From CAYMUN01 sp964440265 (GTDB taxonomy: Bacteria > Patescibacteriota > Saccharimonadia > Saccharimonadales > UBA4665), in NCBI GenBank assembly GCA_964440265.1, contig CAYTRU010000013.1:1-24174 (forward strand): DNA of 24,174 nt, in the 5' to 3' direction. Made by a program: the position numbers and the translations under genes. Each line of letters opens with the position of its first letter. Within the stretch, counting starts at the first letter, position 1. Below, one piece after another: positions 1 to 7,655 of the stretch. Below the pieces are notes generated by a model. It searched no databases. It worked only from the letters and a program-made list of their open reading frames with translations, and was not told where the DNA came from.

Positions 1-2
1 TT

Positions 3-59
3 GGTCTCGACGCCAACCACATCCGCCTAGCCGTTCATGCTCTGCTGCCAAATATATAG
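3..59 (+). CDS. C-terminal tail of an upstream gene (partial)
   Basis: The third frame is open from the window edge to a TAG at 57-59 and would encode an 18-residue tail, GLDANHIRLAVHALLPNI. The other two forward frames also reach stops early (28-30 and 82-84), so the call rests only on the protein-like composition and on its ending before the next promoter. Too little remains to assign a family. Confidence 0.3.
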   Translation, partial: GLDANHIRLAVHALLPNI

Positions 60-134
60 CACTTATAGAGTGAGGGCTCAGTCAGCTTCTTAGCTTGCGT
101 ATAACAACGCTTTGCTTGAGCGTTGAACCTGCCC

Positions 135-163
135 TGGAAATCCTAAGCGCAAGCGGTTATACT
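135..163 (+). promoter_or_regulatory. Promoter of the aldolase gene, leaderless type
   Basis: The -10 hexamer TATACT lies at 158-163 and a weak -35 (TGGAAA, 135-140) is 17 bases upstream. Only 6 bases separate the -10 from the ATG at 170, so transcription should start at or next to the A of the start codon. No Shine-Dalgarno sequence is present. The 14-mer AGCGGTTATACTAG (152-165) recurs exactly at the pilB promoter. Confidence 0.6.
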
Positions 164-169
164 AGCGCT

Positions 170-1087
170 ATGCCTTTGACCTTATGGGAGATGCGAAAGA
201 ACTGTGTGCAAGCGCGCACGCGAATGGCGCAGGCACGGGCCGAGCAGTGGGCTTTCGGCGCCTTTAATCTGGACGATGAAGCGACACTGAAAGCTGTGGT
301 ATTAGCCGCGGCGGCCAAAAACGCACCGGTGTTGGTCGAGGTCAGCCAAGGTGAGGTCGATGATATCGGTCTGGAGAATGTTCGCGATCTGGTCGATAAT
401 TTTAAAAAGCAGTATGGTGTTGAGATTTATATTAATCTCGACCATAGCCCTAGTGTTAGCGCTGCCAAAGACGGCATCGAGGCCGGTTTTGAGTTCATTC
501 ATATTGACGTGTCGCAAGCCAATCACGAGGCGACCGACGAGGAAATTATCGCCGCAACTAAAGAGGTCGTTGAGTATGCCCAGCTGACTGGTGCCTTGGT
601 AGAGAGCGAACCGCACTACTTCGGCGGCAGTTCTAACTTCCATACAGAAGAGATTAATTATGACGAAATTAAACAGACTTTTAGCACACCGGAGGGGGCT
701 CAGGCTTTCGTAGAGGCCACTGGTATCGACACGTTTGCGGCAGCCATTGGTAACTTACATGGCAAGTACCCGGTGCCAAAAGTGCTAGACCTTGACCTCT
801 TACAGCAGCTGCGAGAGGCCATTAGCTGTAATATTTCGTTGCACGGCGGTAGCGACACGCCAGGCCACTACTTTCGCGATGCCGTCCGGATCGGCGTTAA
901 TAAGATCAACATCAACAGTGATATGCGCTATGCCTATCGCACGGCCCTGGAAAAAGTCCTTGCCGATAGCCCAAACGAGTACTCGGTAGCCAAACTCATT
1001 GGCAAAGAGGTCGTACCGGCCGTCCAGGCAGTTGTGGCCAGCAAGCTCGAAGATTTCAACTCTGCTGGCAAAGCTGTGGTACACTAA
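170..1087 (+). CDS. fba: Class II fructose-bisphosphate aldolase
   Basis: Zinc-dependent class II aldolase (305 aa), which reversibly splits fructose 1,6-bisphosphate into glyceraldehyde 3-phosphate and dihydroxyacetone phosphate in the cytoplasm. Visible family signatures in order: an N-terminal barrel segment WAFGAFNLDDEATLKAV (about 27-43), YINLDHSPS with the Asp91-His92 pair, the NLHGKYP motif with His197, SLHGGSDTP with His225, and GVNKININSDMR (about 242-253), which forms the phosphate/substrate site in this family. The reading frame extends upstream to a TTG at 95, but the ATG at 170 is chosen because the -10 box ends at 163 and the aldolase fold begins just after it; an ATG at 191 is a less likely alternative. 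The segment following the barrel centre (ESEPHYFGGSSNFHTEE) differs from the usual GxxGGxED loop, so the exact substrate could be another ketose bisphosphate. A PfkB kinase follows after 40 bases, probably in one transcript. Confidence 0.88.
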   Translation: MPLTLWEMRKNCVQARTRMAQARAEQWAFGAFNLDDEATLKAVVLAAAAKNAPVLVEVSQGEVDDIGLENVRDLVDNFKKQYGVEIYINLDHSPSVSAAKDGIEAGFEFIHIDVSQANHEATDEEIIAATKEVVEYAQLTGALVESEPHYFGGSSNFHTEEINYDEIKQTFSTPEGAQAFVEATGIDTFAAAIGNLHGKYPVPKVLDLDLLQQLREAISCNISLHGGSDTPGHYFRDAVRIGVNKININSDMRYAYRTALEKVLADSPNEYSVAKLIGKEVVPAVQAVVASKLEDFNSAGKAVVH

Positions 1088-1127
1088 AAGCATAAGCAAG
1101 ACAGTCTAAATAATAGAGGTGGAAACA

Positions 1128-2132
1128 GTGGCAGAGCAACCGGATGTTGTCAGTATCGGCGATATCGTTACCGATGCATTTATTAAATTACTTGATGACC
1201 AAGCGGTCACCTATGAAAACGAGCAGGGTAAATGGCTAGCAGTGCCCTTCGGTACGAAGATACCGTTTGATCACGCCGAAGTTATTGAAGCTGTTGGCAA
1301 TGCAGCCAATGCAGCCGTAGCCTTTGCTCGGCTGGGCCTGGATAGCGCTTTCGTGACCAACGTCGGGGCCGACACCCATGGCCGGGATATGATTAAAGCG
1401 CTAGACAAAAATGATGTCGATACCCGTTTTGTTCGAATCAACCGTGGCAAGAAGAGCAATTATCACTATGTGCTGTGGTACAAGGAAGAACGCACCATTC
1501 TCATCAAGCACGAAGAGTATGACTATCACTGGCCTCACTTGCGCCCGAGCGAGACGCCGAAGTGGGTCTACTTCAGTTCGGTCAGCGAGCATGCTCTGGC
1601 CTACCATGACCAAGTAGCTGACTGGCTTGACGAAAACCCAGCCGTGAAGCTGGCCTTTCAGCCGGCAACCTTTCAAATGGAGGCTGGTACTGAGCGGCTA
1701 GGCCGCATCTATGCCCGCAGTGAAGTGCTGGTTTTGAATCGTGAAGAAGCGGCTTTTGTGGGCGGCGGCAACCACGATGACATCCATGACCTATTTAATC
1801 GTTTGCATGAGCTTGGTCCACGGATTGTTGTTATCACCGATGGCCCGAACGGTGCTTATGCGTCTGACGGTGAAAATCGTTTCCAGATGCCTCTCTACCC
1901 TGATCCAGCACCGCCGGTAGATCGAACCGGTGCCGGTGACTCTTTCGCCTCTACCTTTGTGGCTGCGCTCATGAAAGGCAATACCATCGAAGGCGCCTTA
2001 CAATGGGCACCTATCAATTCTATGAGCGTCGTCCAAAAAGTTGGTGCTCAGGCCGGCCTCTTGACAGAAAAAGAAATAGAAGACTATTTGCGCCATTCTC
2101 CGGAGCAGTATCGCCCCACTCGAATGACTTGA
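1128..2132 (+). CDS. PfkB/ribokinase-family carbohydrate kinase
   Basis: ATP-dependent sugar or nucleoside kinase of the PfkB family, 334 aa. Motif 1 is the glycine/asparagine stretch VGNAANAAVAFARLG (about 56-70); motif 2 is DRTGAGDSF (265-273), with Asp271 as the expected catalytic base and the GAGD anion hole. An N-R-E-E motif (204-207) corresponds to the Mg/phosphate NxxE element. GTG at 1128 is chosen because AGAGGTGG (1115-1122) sits 5 bases upstream as a Shine-Dalgarno sequence; the GTG at 1119 is inside that sequence. The gene lies directly behind the aldolase, which suggests a role in hexose-phosphate or pentose-phosphate flow, possibly fructose 6-phosphate phosphorylation, but the substrate cannot be read from sequence. 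Ribokinase, adenosine kinase-like or 2-keto-sugar kinase activity are alternatives. Confidence 0.82.
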   Translation: MAEQPDVVSIGDIVTDAFIKLLDDQAVTYENEQGKWLAVPFGTKIPFDHAEVIEAVGNAANAAVAFARLGLDSAFVTNVGADTHGRDMIKALDKNDVDTRFVRINRGKKSNYHYVLWYKEERTILIKHEEYDYHWPHLRPSETPKWVYFSSVSEHALAYHDQVADWLDENPAVKLAFQPATFQMEAGTERLGRIYARSEVLVLNREEAAFVGGGNHDDIHDLFNRLHELGPRIVVITDGPNGAYASDGENRFQMPLYPDPAPPVDRTGAGDSFASTFVAALMKGNTIEGALQWAPINSMSVVQKVGAQAGLLTEKEIEDYLRHSPEQYRPTRMT

Positions 2133-2158
2133 CCTTTCGTCAGGACATTGCTTATGGT
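2129..2158 (+). promoter_or_regulatory. Candidate promoter for the unknown gene at 2226
   Basis: TTGACC (2129-2134, 5/6 match to the -35 consensus) and TATGGT (2153-2158, 4/6) are separated by 18 bases. The -35 overlaps the stop codon of the kinase gene. This would give a leader of about 60 bases, ending in a Shine-Dalgarno GAGGG at 2215-2219 placed 6 bases before the GTG start. Confidence 0.4.
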
Positions 2159-2225
2159 AACCTGTAGGTAGAGGATGCTATATGTGGCAACAACATAAAA
2201 ATACCATAACACGTGAGGGTCAATA

Positions 2226-3454
2226 GTGACACGTTTTTTGTCAGATGCGCTCAGAGCTCCGGAGCCTTTCTTTCGGTTGGGCTTGCAGCGACTGGAAGCA
2301 GCGAATGGCCACCCGAGGACCGATATTCGTTTCTCAAGTACAATTTTGCATGCCGCACATGCGAAGCTGCGTGAATTAGGCCTTGATCCTCATGATACGA
2401 CCGCCGAAGAACTCTACCATGCTTTGCAAGAACGCATCAAAACTGATGATGCCCGACTGACCAAACATTTTCGCACGGTGGCGGCTACGCATATTTCCGC
2501 CGAAGGGGAAGTAATAGCCGGCATGGTACATGTACTCAAGCAGCTGCCTGATTCGCGGCGCTGCTTTGCACTTAAAAATAGCAGCCTCAGGACTATTCTG
2601 AAAAAGGTACCGCCTAAAAAGGCCATGAAACAGCTTGGCTATCGTTCGCTTGATTCATTCCTAAAACACGAAACACCGGTTTCTATTATGGCCGCGGCCA
2701 GGCTCACAGAGGATGAGCTCTGGCAACACAGGCTGCTGACACAGTATAAGCAGCTGCGTCCCAGTGATTTCGAAAGTCGTAATATGCTAATAATGCAGCC
2801 TACTTCTCCACGCTGGCGAGAGCTGGCGCACACGGCTGTTGCTCGTGATAAGCATAATCTACTTTGTTTTAAGGAGTTGGGCGCACTGATAATCTTGCCC
2901 TTCACGAGCGGGGTACCTTCAGGCGCAGTGATTGTTAGTTTGAGCCTGGCGCTACATGAACTCAATCAGATCCGAGCTAGCAGCACCTTTTTAAAGCTCT
3001 GCCAAGTCCGACCGGATTTTGGGCAGGTGGTCCAGATGGTTGCTCAAGGGGAGCCTCAGCTGCACTCCAAACTGCTCGATCAGCCGGTATCATGGCATCT
3101 GATCCAGCACTACTACGTCCGGATGGCCGAACAATTTCGCGATGAGATATTCGGGCCACACATCAGGCTTGAAGACATGACTTGGCACCCAGTAGAACAT
3201 ACGCTGAGTACCATTGAGCCCAGTTTGGCTTTTTGGAAAGACAGTGCTCATTTAGGGCTGATCCACCACCAAAAAGCAGTTTCCCTAAATATTGTCGATG
3301 CAGCACTAAGTTATTGCAATCATCTACCCTTTGAAAAGCGAATCTCCCGCTATTTTCGACAGTCTTTATGGCACGAGCTCTTACTGCAATACTTGCGGCA
3401 TGATACAGTAGAGCAAACGGTGCTCGCCGAACTACAGCCTCGCTTAGCGACTGA
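2226..3454 (+). CDS. Conserved protein of unknown function (3' end lost in N gap)
   Basis: A 409-residue open frame from GTG at 2226 (Shine-Dalgarno GAGGG, 6-base spacing) to the scaffold gap. I do not recognise a catalytic family. It is a largely helical soluble-looking protein without signal peptide or membrane segment. Notable pieces are a basic VPPKKAMKQLGYRSLDSFLK stretch at about residues 128-147, followed by acidic and aromatic segments, and a C-terminal part rich in WH, HY and WHELLLQYLRHD patterns. From memory, similar proteins of roughly this length occur in Saccharibacteria genomes and end soon after the equivalent of the last visible residues; that is unverified. The frame happens to stay open across the 100 N and joins the next feature, but the gap length is a placeholder, so I treat them as two genes. 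Confidence 0.65.
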
Positions 3455-3554
3455 NNNNNNNNNNNNNNNNNNNNNNNNNNNNNNNNNNNNNNNNNNNNNN
3501 NNNNNNNNNNNNNNNNNNNNNNNNNNNNNNNNNNNNNNNNNNNNNNNNNNNNNN
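3455..3554. other. Scaffold gap, 100 unresolved bases
   Basis: A run of exactly 100 N. A round 100 is a common placeholder for a join of unknown size, so real spacing, reading frame and any gene boundary here are unknown. Confidence 0.98.
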
Positions 3555-3929
3555 CCTGCGGCTTCCAAGGTCGAACATGTCATGAAATACCGTCTACCTA
3601 CGGAGGCTTACGATGCCATCCTGTATACCGGCCTTCATTATGTAGGCCGTGACATGTTACTCATTACTTCCAGTGACGCCGTAGTTAGTATCGGTGGTCG
3701 CTTAGGTACCCTACACGAATTTACTATTGCCATGGAGACCGCAAAGCCAATTGGCTTCCTGCAGGGTGCCGGTGGCATTAGCGAGGAAGTACAAACCTTG
3801 ATGAGCCTAGCGCATCCCTTGCCTACGGGTTCAATGGTAACCTTTAACGAGTCGGCCACCGAGCTACTCCGCGATCTAACCGACCACCTTGACGTTGAGC
3901 ATGCCAAGTACCATAATCTTTATAAGTAG
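3555..3929 (+). CDS. LOG-family-like (lysine decarboxylase-like Rossmann) protein, 5' end missing
   Basis: The 124 residues after the gap match the C-terminal half of the LOG/TIGR00725-TIGR00730 type Rossmann-like fold: a hydrophobic strand (MLLITSSDAVVSIGG), then GGRLGTLHEFTIAM, the counterpart of the family PGGxGTxxE nucleotide-binding signature, then the strand PIGFLQGAGG. Characterised members cleave ribose 5-phosphate from nucleotide monophosphates (cytokinin-activating LOG) or bind nucleotides; the first Pro-Gly of the signature is Ile-Gly here, so activity is uncertain. The start lies in the N gap. Its stop is 17 bases before the pilin-like gene, which has its own Shine-Dalgarno sequence, so the two are probably cotranscribed. 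A single long protein with the upstream frame is possible but not favoured. Confidence 0.6.
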   Translation, partial: PAASKVEHVMKYRLPTEAYDAILYTGLHYVGRDMLLITSSDAVVSIGGRLGTLHEFTIAMETAKPIGFLQGAGGISEEVQTLMSLAHPLPTGSMVTFNESATELLRDLTDHLDVEHAKYHNLYK

Positions 3930-3946
3930 ATAACCAGGAGTACCCC

Positions 3947-4558
3947 ATGTCGTATAAACAAATGAATCAAAAAGGCTTCGCTGCTGTGGAAGCGGTGTTA
4001 CTAGTCGTGATCCTCGCTATGCTTGGTGGCACTGGCTATTATATCTGGCATGCAAATAAAACAGCCAGCACTACATATGATACTGCCAGCAAGATTTCCG
4101 AAAGTTCATCATCACAAAAGGCGAGCAATAAAGCTACTAGCTCCGCACAGTCCTTTCCAATTAAAGAGTGGAAGGTCCAGGCAAAATACAGTGGCGATCA
4201 AAAATTGCATTACATATTTGAAAATGATAGCCTCGGCTATACGTCTGCTCTCTTTAGTTCAGATGCACTCGATGCCGCCGATCCTCTGTGTAAAAATGGC
4301 GCCTATGGGGGAGTAATTACACGCTATAAATCGAGTGATAAGTTTCTGGCAGGTGACGGTGAGATTGATTCCGGCATGACTGCAGCCCAGACAGCTGCCA
4401 GTCTGCAGCCTGGTCAATACGGACATGTCGGCGACTACTATTACTTTTATACCTCTCCGCAAGGATTTTGTGCTGAAGCTGCGCAAGATATTCAAACGAA
4501 AACTATGGATGATGTGAAAGCGTTACTGCCGAAGCTGGAGGCTACTCCGGCACCATAA
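3947..4558 (+). CDS. Type IV pilin-like protein with prepilin signal
   Basis: 203-residue protein with a class III prepilin leader: a short polar N-terminus ending in QKG, then FAAVE and a 20-residue hydrophobic helix (about 11-31). Cleavage is expected between Gly10 and Phe11, which leaves Glu15 as the conserved Glu5 of the mature pilin. After the helix come a Ser/Lys/Thr-rich linker (about 34-70) and a globular domain with cysteines near 117 and 150 that could form a disulfide. The protein would be processed by a prepilin peptidase and assembled as a major or minor pilin or pseudopilin in the envelope; the PilB-type ATPase later in the window fits this. Translation starts at ATG 3947 with AGGAG at 3936-3940, 6 bases away. 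It ends only 25 bases before uvrB, whose promoter lies in that gap. Which pilin class it belongs to cannot be told. Confidence 0.75.
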   Translation: MSYKQMNQKGFAAVEAVLLVVILAMLGGTGYYIWHANKTASTTYDTASKISESSSSQKASNKATSSAQSFPIKEWKVQAKYSGDQKLHYIFENDSLGYTSALFSSDALDAADPLCKNGAYGGVITRYKSSDKFLAGDGEIDSGMTAAQTAASLQPGQYGHVGDYYYFYTSPQGFCAEAAQDIQTKTMDDVKALLPKLEATPAP

Positions 4559-4567
4559 GACTTTCCT

Positions 4568-4576
4568 TGTTACAAT
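4568..4576 (+). promoter_or_regulatory. Extended -10 promoter of uvrB, leaderless type
   Basis: TGT followed by TACAAT (4571-4576) forms an extended -10 element, 6 bases before the uvrB ATG at 4583. No good -35 is seen at the expected position. The purine stretch AAGGGG directly abuts the ATG and is too close to act as a Shine-Dalgarno sequence. Confidence 0.6.
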
Positions 4577-4582
4577 AAGGGG

Positions 4583-6547
4583 ATGCATAAGTTCAAGCTG
4601 CAGAGTGACTACCAGCCGCTAGGCGACCAGCCGGGGGCAATCACGCAGTTGACCAAGGGGTTGCAAGATGGTTTGCATGACCAAACGCTGCTGGGCGTGA
4701 CTGGTTCAGGCAAGACGTTTACCATGGCCAATATTATTCAGAATGTTCAGCGGCCGACCTTAATACTGAGCCACAACAAGACACTAGCAGCACAACTATA
4801 CGGCGAGTTTAAAAACTTCTTTCCAGATAATGCTGTGCACTACTTTGTCAGTTACTTTGATTATTATCAGCCTGAAGCCTATATCCCGCGTTCGGATACC
4901 TACATTGAAAAAGACAGCCAGATCAACGAAGAGATCGACCGCTTGCGCCACGCAGCCACCGATTCCCTACTGGCGCGTCCCGATGTCATCATTGTGGCCA
5001 GTGTTAGCTGTATCTACGGCATTGGCTCGGTGGAAGATTATAACGGCCTGTCGATTGATATACAAGTCGGCGAGCGTAAAGTTCGCGACAAATTCCTGCG
5101 CCACCTGACCGACATCCAGTACCAGCGTAATGACGTTGACTTTCATCGCGGCACATTCCGGGTGCGTGGTGACGTGGTCGACGTCTTTCCAGCGGGTGAG
5201 GAACTAGCTTATCGGATAGAATTTTTTGGTGATGAAGTAGAGCGTATCACACAAGTAGACCCCTTGACCGGTGAAATCCTCAAGCACCTGACAGGCTACA
5301 AGATCTTTCCGGGCAGCCACTATGTCACGCCTCAAGCTAAGCTGAAAGTCGCGCTGGGGCAGATTGAAAACGAGCTAGCCGAACGTCTGGCGTTCTTTAA
5401 AAAGAGCGGGGGGTTACTGGAGGCTCAGCGCCTAGAGCAGCGGACACGCTTTGATTTGGAGATGTTGCAGGAAACTGGCTTTGTAAAGGGAATTGAGAAC
5501 TACAGTCGCTACTTGACTAACCGCGAACCAGGTGAGCAGCCAGCTACATTGATGGATTATTTCCCTGACGATTACTTACTGCTGGTCGATGAATCACATA
5601 TGAGTATCCCGCAAGTCCGCGGCATGTACAATGGTGATCGGGCCCGCAAAGAAGTGTTGGTAGAACACGGCTTTCGCTTGCCGAGCGCGCTGGATAACCG
5701 GCCGCTGACCTTCACGGAGTTTGAGCGACACGTCAACCAAGCGATTTACGTCTCAGCGACGCCAGCCGAATACGAACTCAGCCGTAGCCCTGAACCTGCC
5801 CAGCAGGTTATCCGTCCGACTGGTCTGCTTGATCCGCCGATCGAGGTTCGGCCCATCGAAGGCCAGATCGACGACCTGATCGCCGAGATTCGTGACACCA
5901 CTGCCAAACATCAGCGGGTGCTAGTCACCACGCTGACCAAACGTATGAGTGAAGACCTGACCGATTACCTCAAGGAGATTAATATCAAAGTCGCCTACCT
6001 CCACAGTGACGTCGATACGCTCGATCGCACCGACATTTTGCGCGACCTGCGGCTCGGTGTCTATGACGTAGTAGTGGGTATTAACTTGCTACGAGAAGGC
6101 CTTGACCTGCCAGAAGTCTCGCTGGTTGCTATCCTCGATGCCGATAAAGAAGGCTTCCTGCGAAGCCGTCAGGCCCTGGTGCAAACGGTCGGTCGGGCCG
6201 CCCGCCACGAGAAAGGCCGGGTCATCATGTACGCCGACCGAGTCACCGACAGCATGCAATACACTATCGATGAAACCACTCGCCGCCGCACCATTCAGAA
6301 AGCCTATAATAAAGCGCACGGCATTACACCGACTGGCATCAACCGGGCTGTCGAAAAAGGCATGCGCCCTGACATGCCCGACGAAGCCAAGCGGGCCAAG
6401 CTCAATCTCAAGAAAATCCCTAAAGACGAGTATGGCAGTCTTATCAAAGATCTCACCTCTCAGATGGATCTAGCGGCAGCCAACCTCCAGTTTGAAGCGG
6501 CTGCCGAGCTTCGTGACTTGATTGACGAGATCAAAGCCAAATTATAA
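4583..6547 (+). CDS. uvrB: Excinuclease ABC subunit B
   Basis: UvrB (654 aa) is the DNA-damage verification helicase of nucleotide excision repair; it receives DNA from UvrA and recruits UvrC for the incisions. Seen in order: Walker A GVTGSGKT (38-45), the SYFDYYQPEAYIP beta-hairpin region that inserts between the strands, the UvrA-interaction domain, the DESHMSIPQVRGMYNGDR motif II block, a YVSATP motif, helicase motifs in the second RecA-like domain ending in QTVGRAAR, and a C-terminal UVR segment (about 618-654) for contact with UvrC. Length is normal for the family. It starts with ATG at 4583 on a leaderless-type promoter. The stretch coding residues 593-643 is repeated perfectly about 1.27 kb downstream; this first copy carries the full, natural C-terminus, so it is the functional one. 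Confidence 0.97.
   Translation: MHKFKLQSDYQPLGDQPGAITQLTKGLQDGLHDQTLLGVTGSGKTFTMANIIQNVQRPTLILSHNKTLAAQLYGEFKNFFPDNAVHYFVSYFDYYQPEAYIPRSDTYIEKDSQINEEIDRLRHAATDSLLARPDVIIVASVSCIYGIGSVEDYNGLSIDIQVGERKVRDKFLRHLTDIQYQRNDVDFHRGTFRVRGDVVDVFPAGEELAYRIEFFGDEVERITQVDPLTGEILKHLTGYKIFPGSHYVTPQAKLKVALGQIENELAERLAFFKKSGGLLEAQRLEQRTRFDLEMLQETGFVKGIENYSRYLTNREPGEQPATLMDYFPDDYLLLVDESHMSIPQVRGMYNGDRARKEVLVEHGFRLPSALDNRPLTFTEFERHVNQAIYVSATPAEYELSRSPEPAQQVIRPTGLLDPPIEVRPIEGQIDDLIAEIRDTTAKHQRVLVTTLTKRMSEDLTDYLKEINIKVAYLHSDVDTLDRTDILRDLRLGVYDVVVGINLLREGLDLPEVSLVAILDADKEGFLRSRQALVQTVGRAARHEKGRVIMYADRVTDSMQYTIDETTRRRTIQKAYNKAHGITPTGINRAVEKGMRPDMPDEAKRAKLNLKKIPKDEYGSLIKDLTSQMDLAAANLQFEAAAELRDLIDEIKAKL
6358..6511 (+). 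repeat. 154-bp direct repeat, copy 1 (inside uvrB)
   Basis: By base-by-base comparison this segment is identical to 7627-7780, an offset of 1269 bases. It encodes uvrB residues 593-643, which include the start of the UVR motif. Identity stops sharply at both ends (6357 A versus 7626 C; 6512 C versus 7781 G). Confidence 0.97.
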
Positions 6548-6592
6548 TTTACTTGTCTCTCGCCCCCATCCAGTACATCACTAAAAAGTATG

Positions 6593-6620
6593 TTGACATA
6601 TTGTAAAGAATGTGTAAACT
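6593..6620 (+). promoter_or_regulatory. Strong promoter of the frameshifted accessory gene
   Basis: A perfect -35 TTGACA (6593-6598) and a -10 TAAACT (6615-6620) are spaced 16 bases apart. The ATG at 6629 follows 8 bases after the -10, again without a Shine-Dalgarno sequence. This is the best consensus -35 found in the window. Confidence 0.65.
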
Positions 6621-6628
6621 ACTAAGTT

Positions 6629-7488
6629 ATGAGTAAATATGGAGATAATGGTTTAATTGATGGACTTAACCCCGACCATATGCCGGTGGACCATCCATTT
6701 GATCCCGAACAGCGGGCCGAGGTGGCAGTAGCCGCCCTCCAGTCTCTTCATTTTATCAGGGACAGAGGAGCGCTTTAGACTACTTTACGCAAAGTGCTAC
6801 AACCTTACACGAGGGTTTGATGGGAGACCAAGGGAGGATTCCTCACCACGTTGAAACTTTCCCGGCTATTCCCCTAACGCGGTATGTACCTCTGCTGGGG
6901 AAAGGAGGGTTGCTCGACAGATTTAATCCCTCTGGTCACCCACTATCACAATGGTCAGCAGACCTCTGGCTAAAAGGCGGAAAGCTACGTCAAGGTTACT
7001 CCATAGCTGAATTGAATAGGCGTAGCCTGGTGAACGAAGATGAGCCGGAGCCAGAAGCTTTACCTCCTCATATGCGCGGTATGCTCCTAGAAAGTGAACA
7101 TCGCGCTGATCCTAGCTCGTATTTTGGAGGCGAAAATGTCGCTAAAATGAGGGTAAACTTCCTAGGGGCGCAAGCTGCCTGGTTCATGCGAAATCCAAAT
7201 GTAACTTTGCTGCTACAGAATCTAGCCGACATTGTGATTATCAATGCTCAACGCCGCGAATACCAAGATGGCATACAGGACCCGATAGGATCCTTAGTAA
7301 CTAGAGTACTGCCTCAACTTGACGCACACTATGTAGAAAACGAATTTTTTGTCGGTGCTGCGAAAGTGGAACAAAGAGCTAAGAAGGGAGAGTTTCAACT
7401 CGACAAAGTATCAGCCAACCATGGAAGTCACGAAAGAGCTGTAGGTCTCACCGTGGGGCCGGCGGAAGTTCAGGCTTTCACCCCCTAG
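6629..7488 (+). pseudogene. Unknown accessory gene, apparently broken by a -1 frameshift
   Basis: Two frames together look like one gene. The first starts at the leaderless-type ATG 6629 and reaches TAG at 6776-6778, encoding only 49 residues. The second is open from 6703 to TAG 7486-7488; its first usable ATG is 6820 (222 residues, GAGGG at 6811-6815 only 4 bases upstream). The translation of the second frame before that ATG, about 6748-6819, already looks protein-like (FYQGQRSALDYFTQSATTLH), so a switch near 6740-6755 would give a single protein of about 285 residues. The shift is what loss of one base would cause. I see no classical slippery heptamer there. No family is recognised: no signal peptide, membrane helix or known catalytic motif; it contains PEPEALPPHMRGM and a predicted helical NVTLLLQNLADIVIINAQRR segment. 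Alternatives are two separate small genes or a sequencing error. Confidence 0.45.
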
Positions 7489-7509
7489 CTTACCTTCAGT
7501 TTCCGCACG

Positions 7510-7626
7510 CTAATTGGCGAGTTCAGCCACACGTAAATGTCGCCGTCCCGATGGTGAACGTTTTGAGTCAGGGACGTACTCCAAGAGTATGAGATGTTGC
7601 TCATGCCACGCTCCAGCCACTTCGTC
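7510..7626 (-). pseudogene. 3' end of a convergent gene, truncated at the repeat boundary
   Basis: On the minus strand, 7626 down to the stop at 7510-7512 reads as a convincing protein tail of 38 residues: DEVAGAWHEQHLILLEYV followed by PDSKRSPSGRRHLRVAELAN. The rest of the gene is absent because at 7627 the sequence becomes the second uvrB copy. Its 3' end faces the 3' end of the gene at 6629-7488, a normal convergent arrangement. The family is not recognised. A chance open frame is possible, since it is short. Confidence 0.4.
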
Positions 7627-7655
7627 AGGCATGCGCCCTGACATGCCCGACGAAG
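7620..7655. repeat. Inverted repeat spanning the duplication junction
   Basis: CTTCGTCAGGCATG (7620-7633) and CATGCCCGACGAAG (7642-7655) pair at 13 of 14 positions around an 8-base loop. The left edge of the 154-bp duplication (7627) falls inside the left arm. Within intact uvrB only the right arm exists. Confidence 0.7.

Noticed and set aside
2226..3929. One continuous 567-residue protein
   Set aside because: It depends on translating 100 placeholder N; the two halves look like different families.
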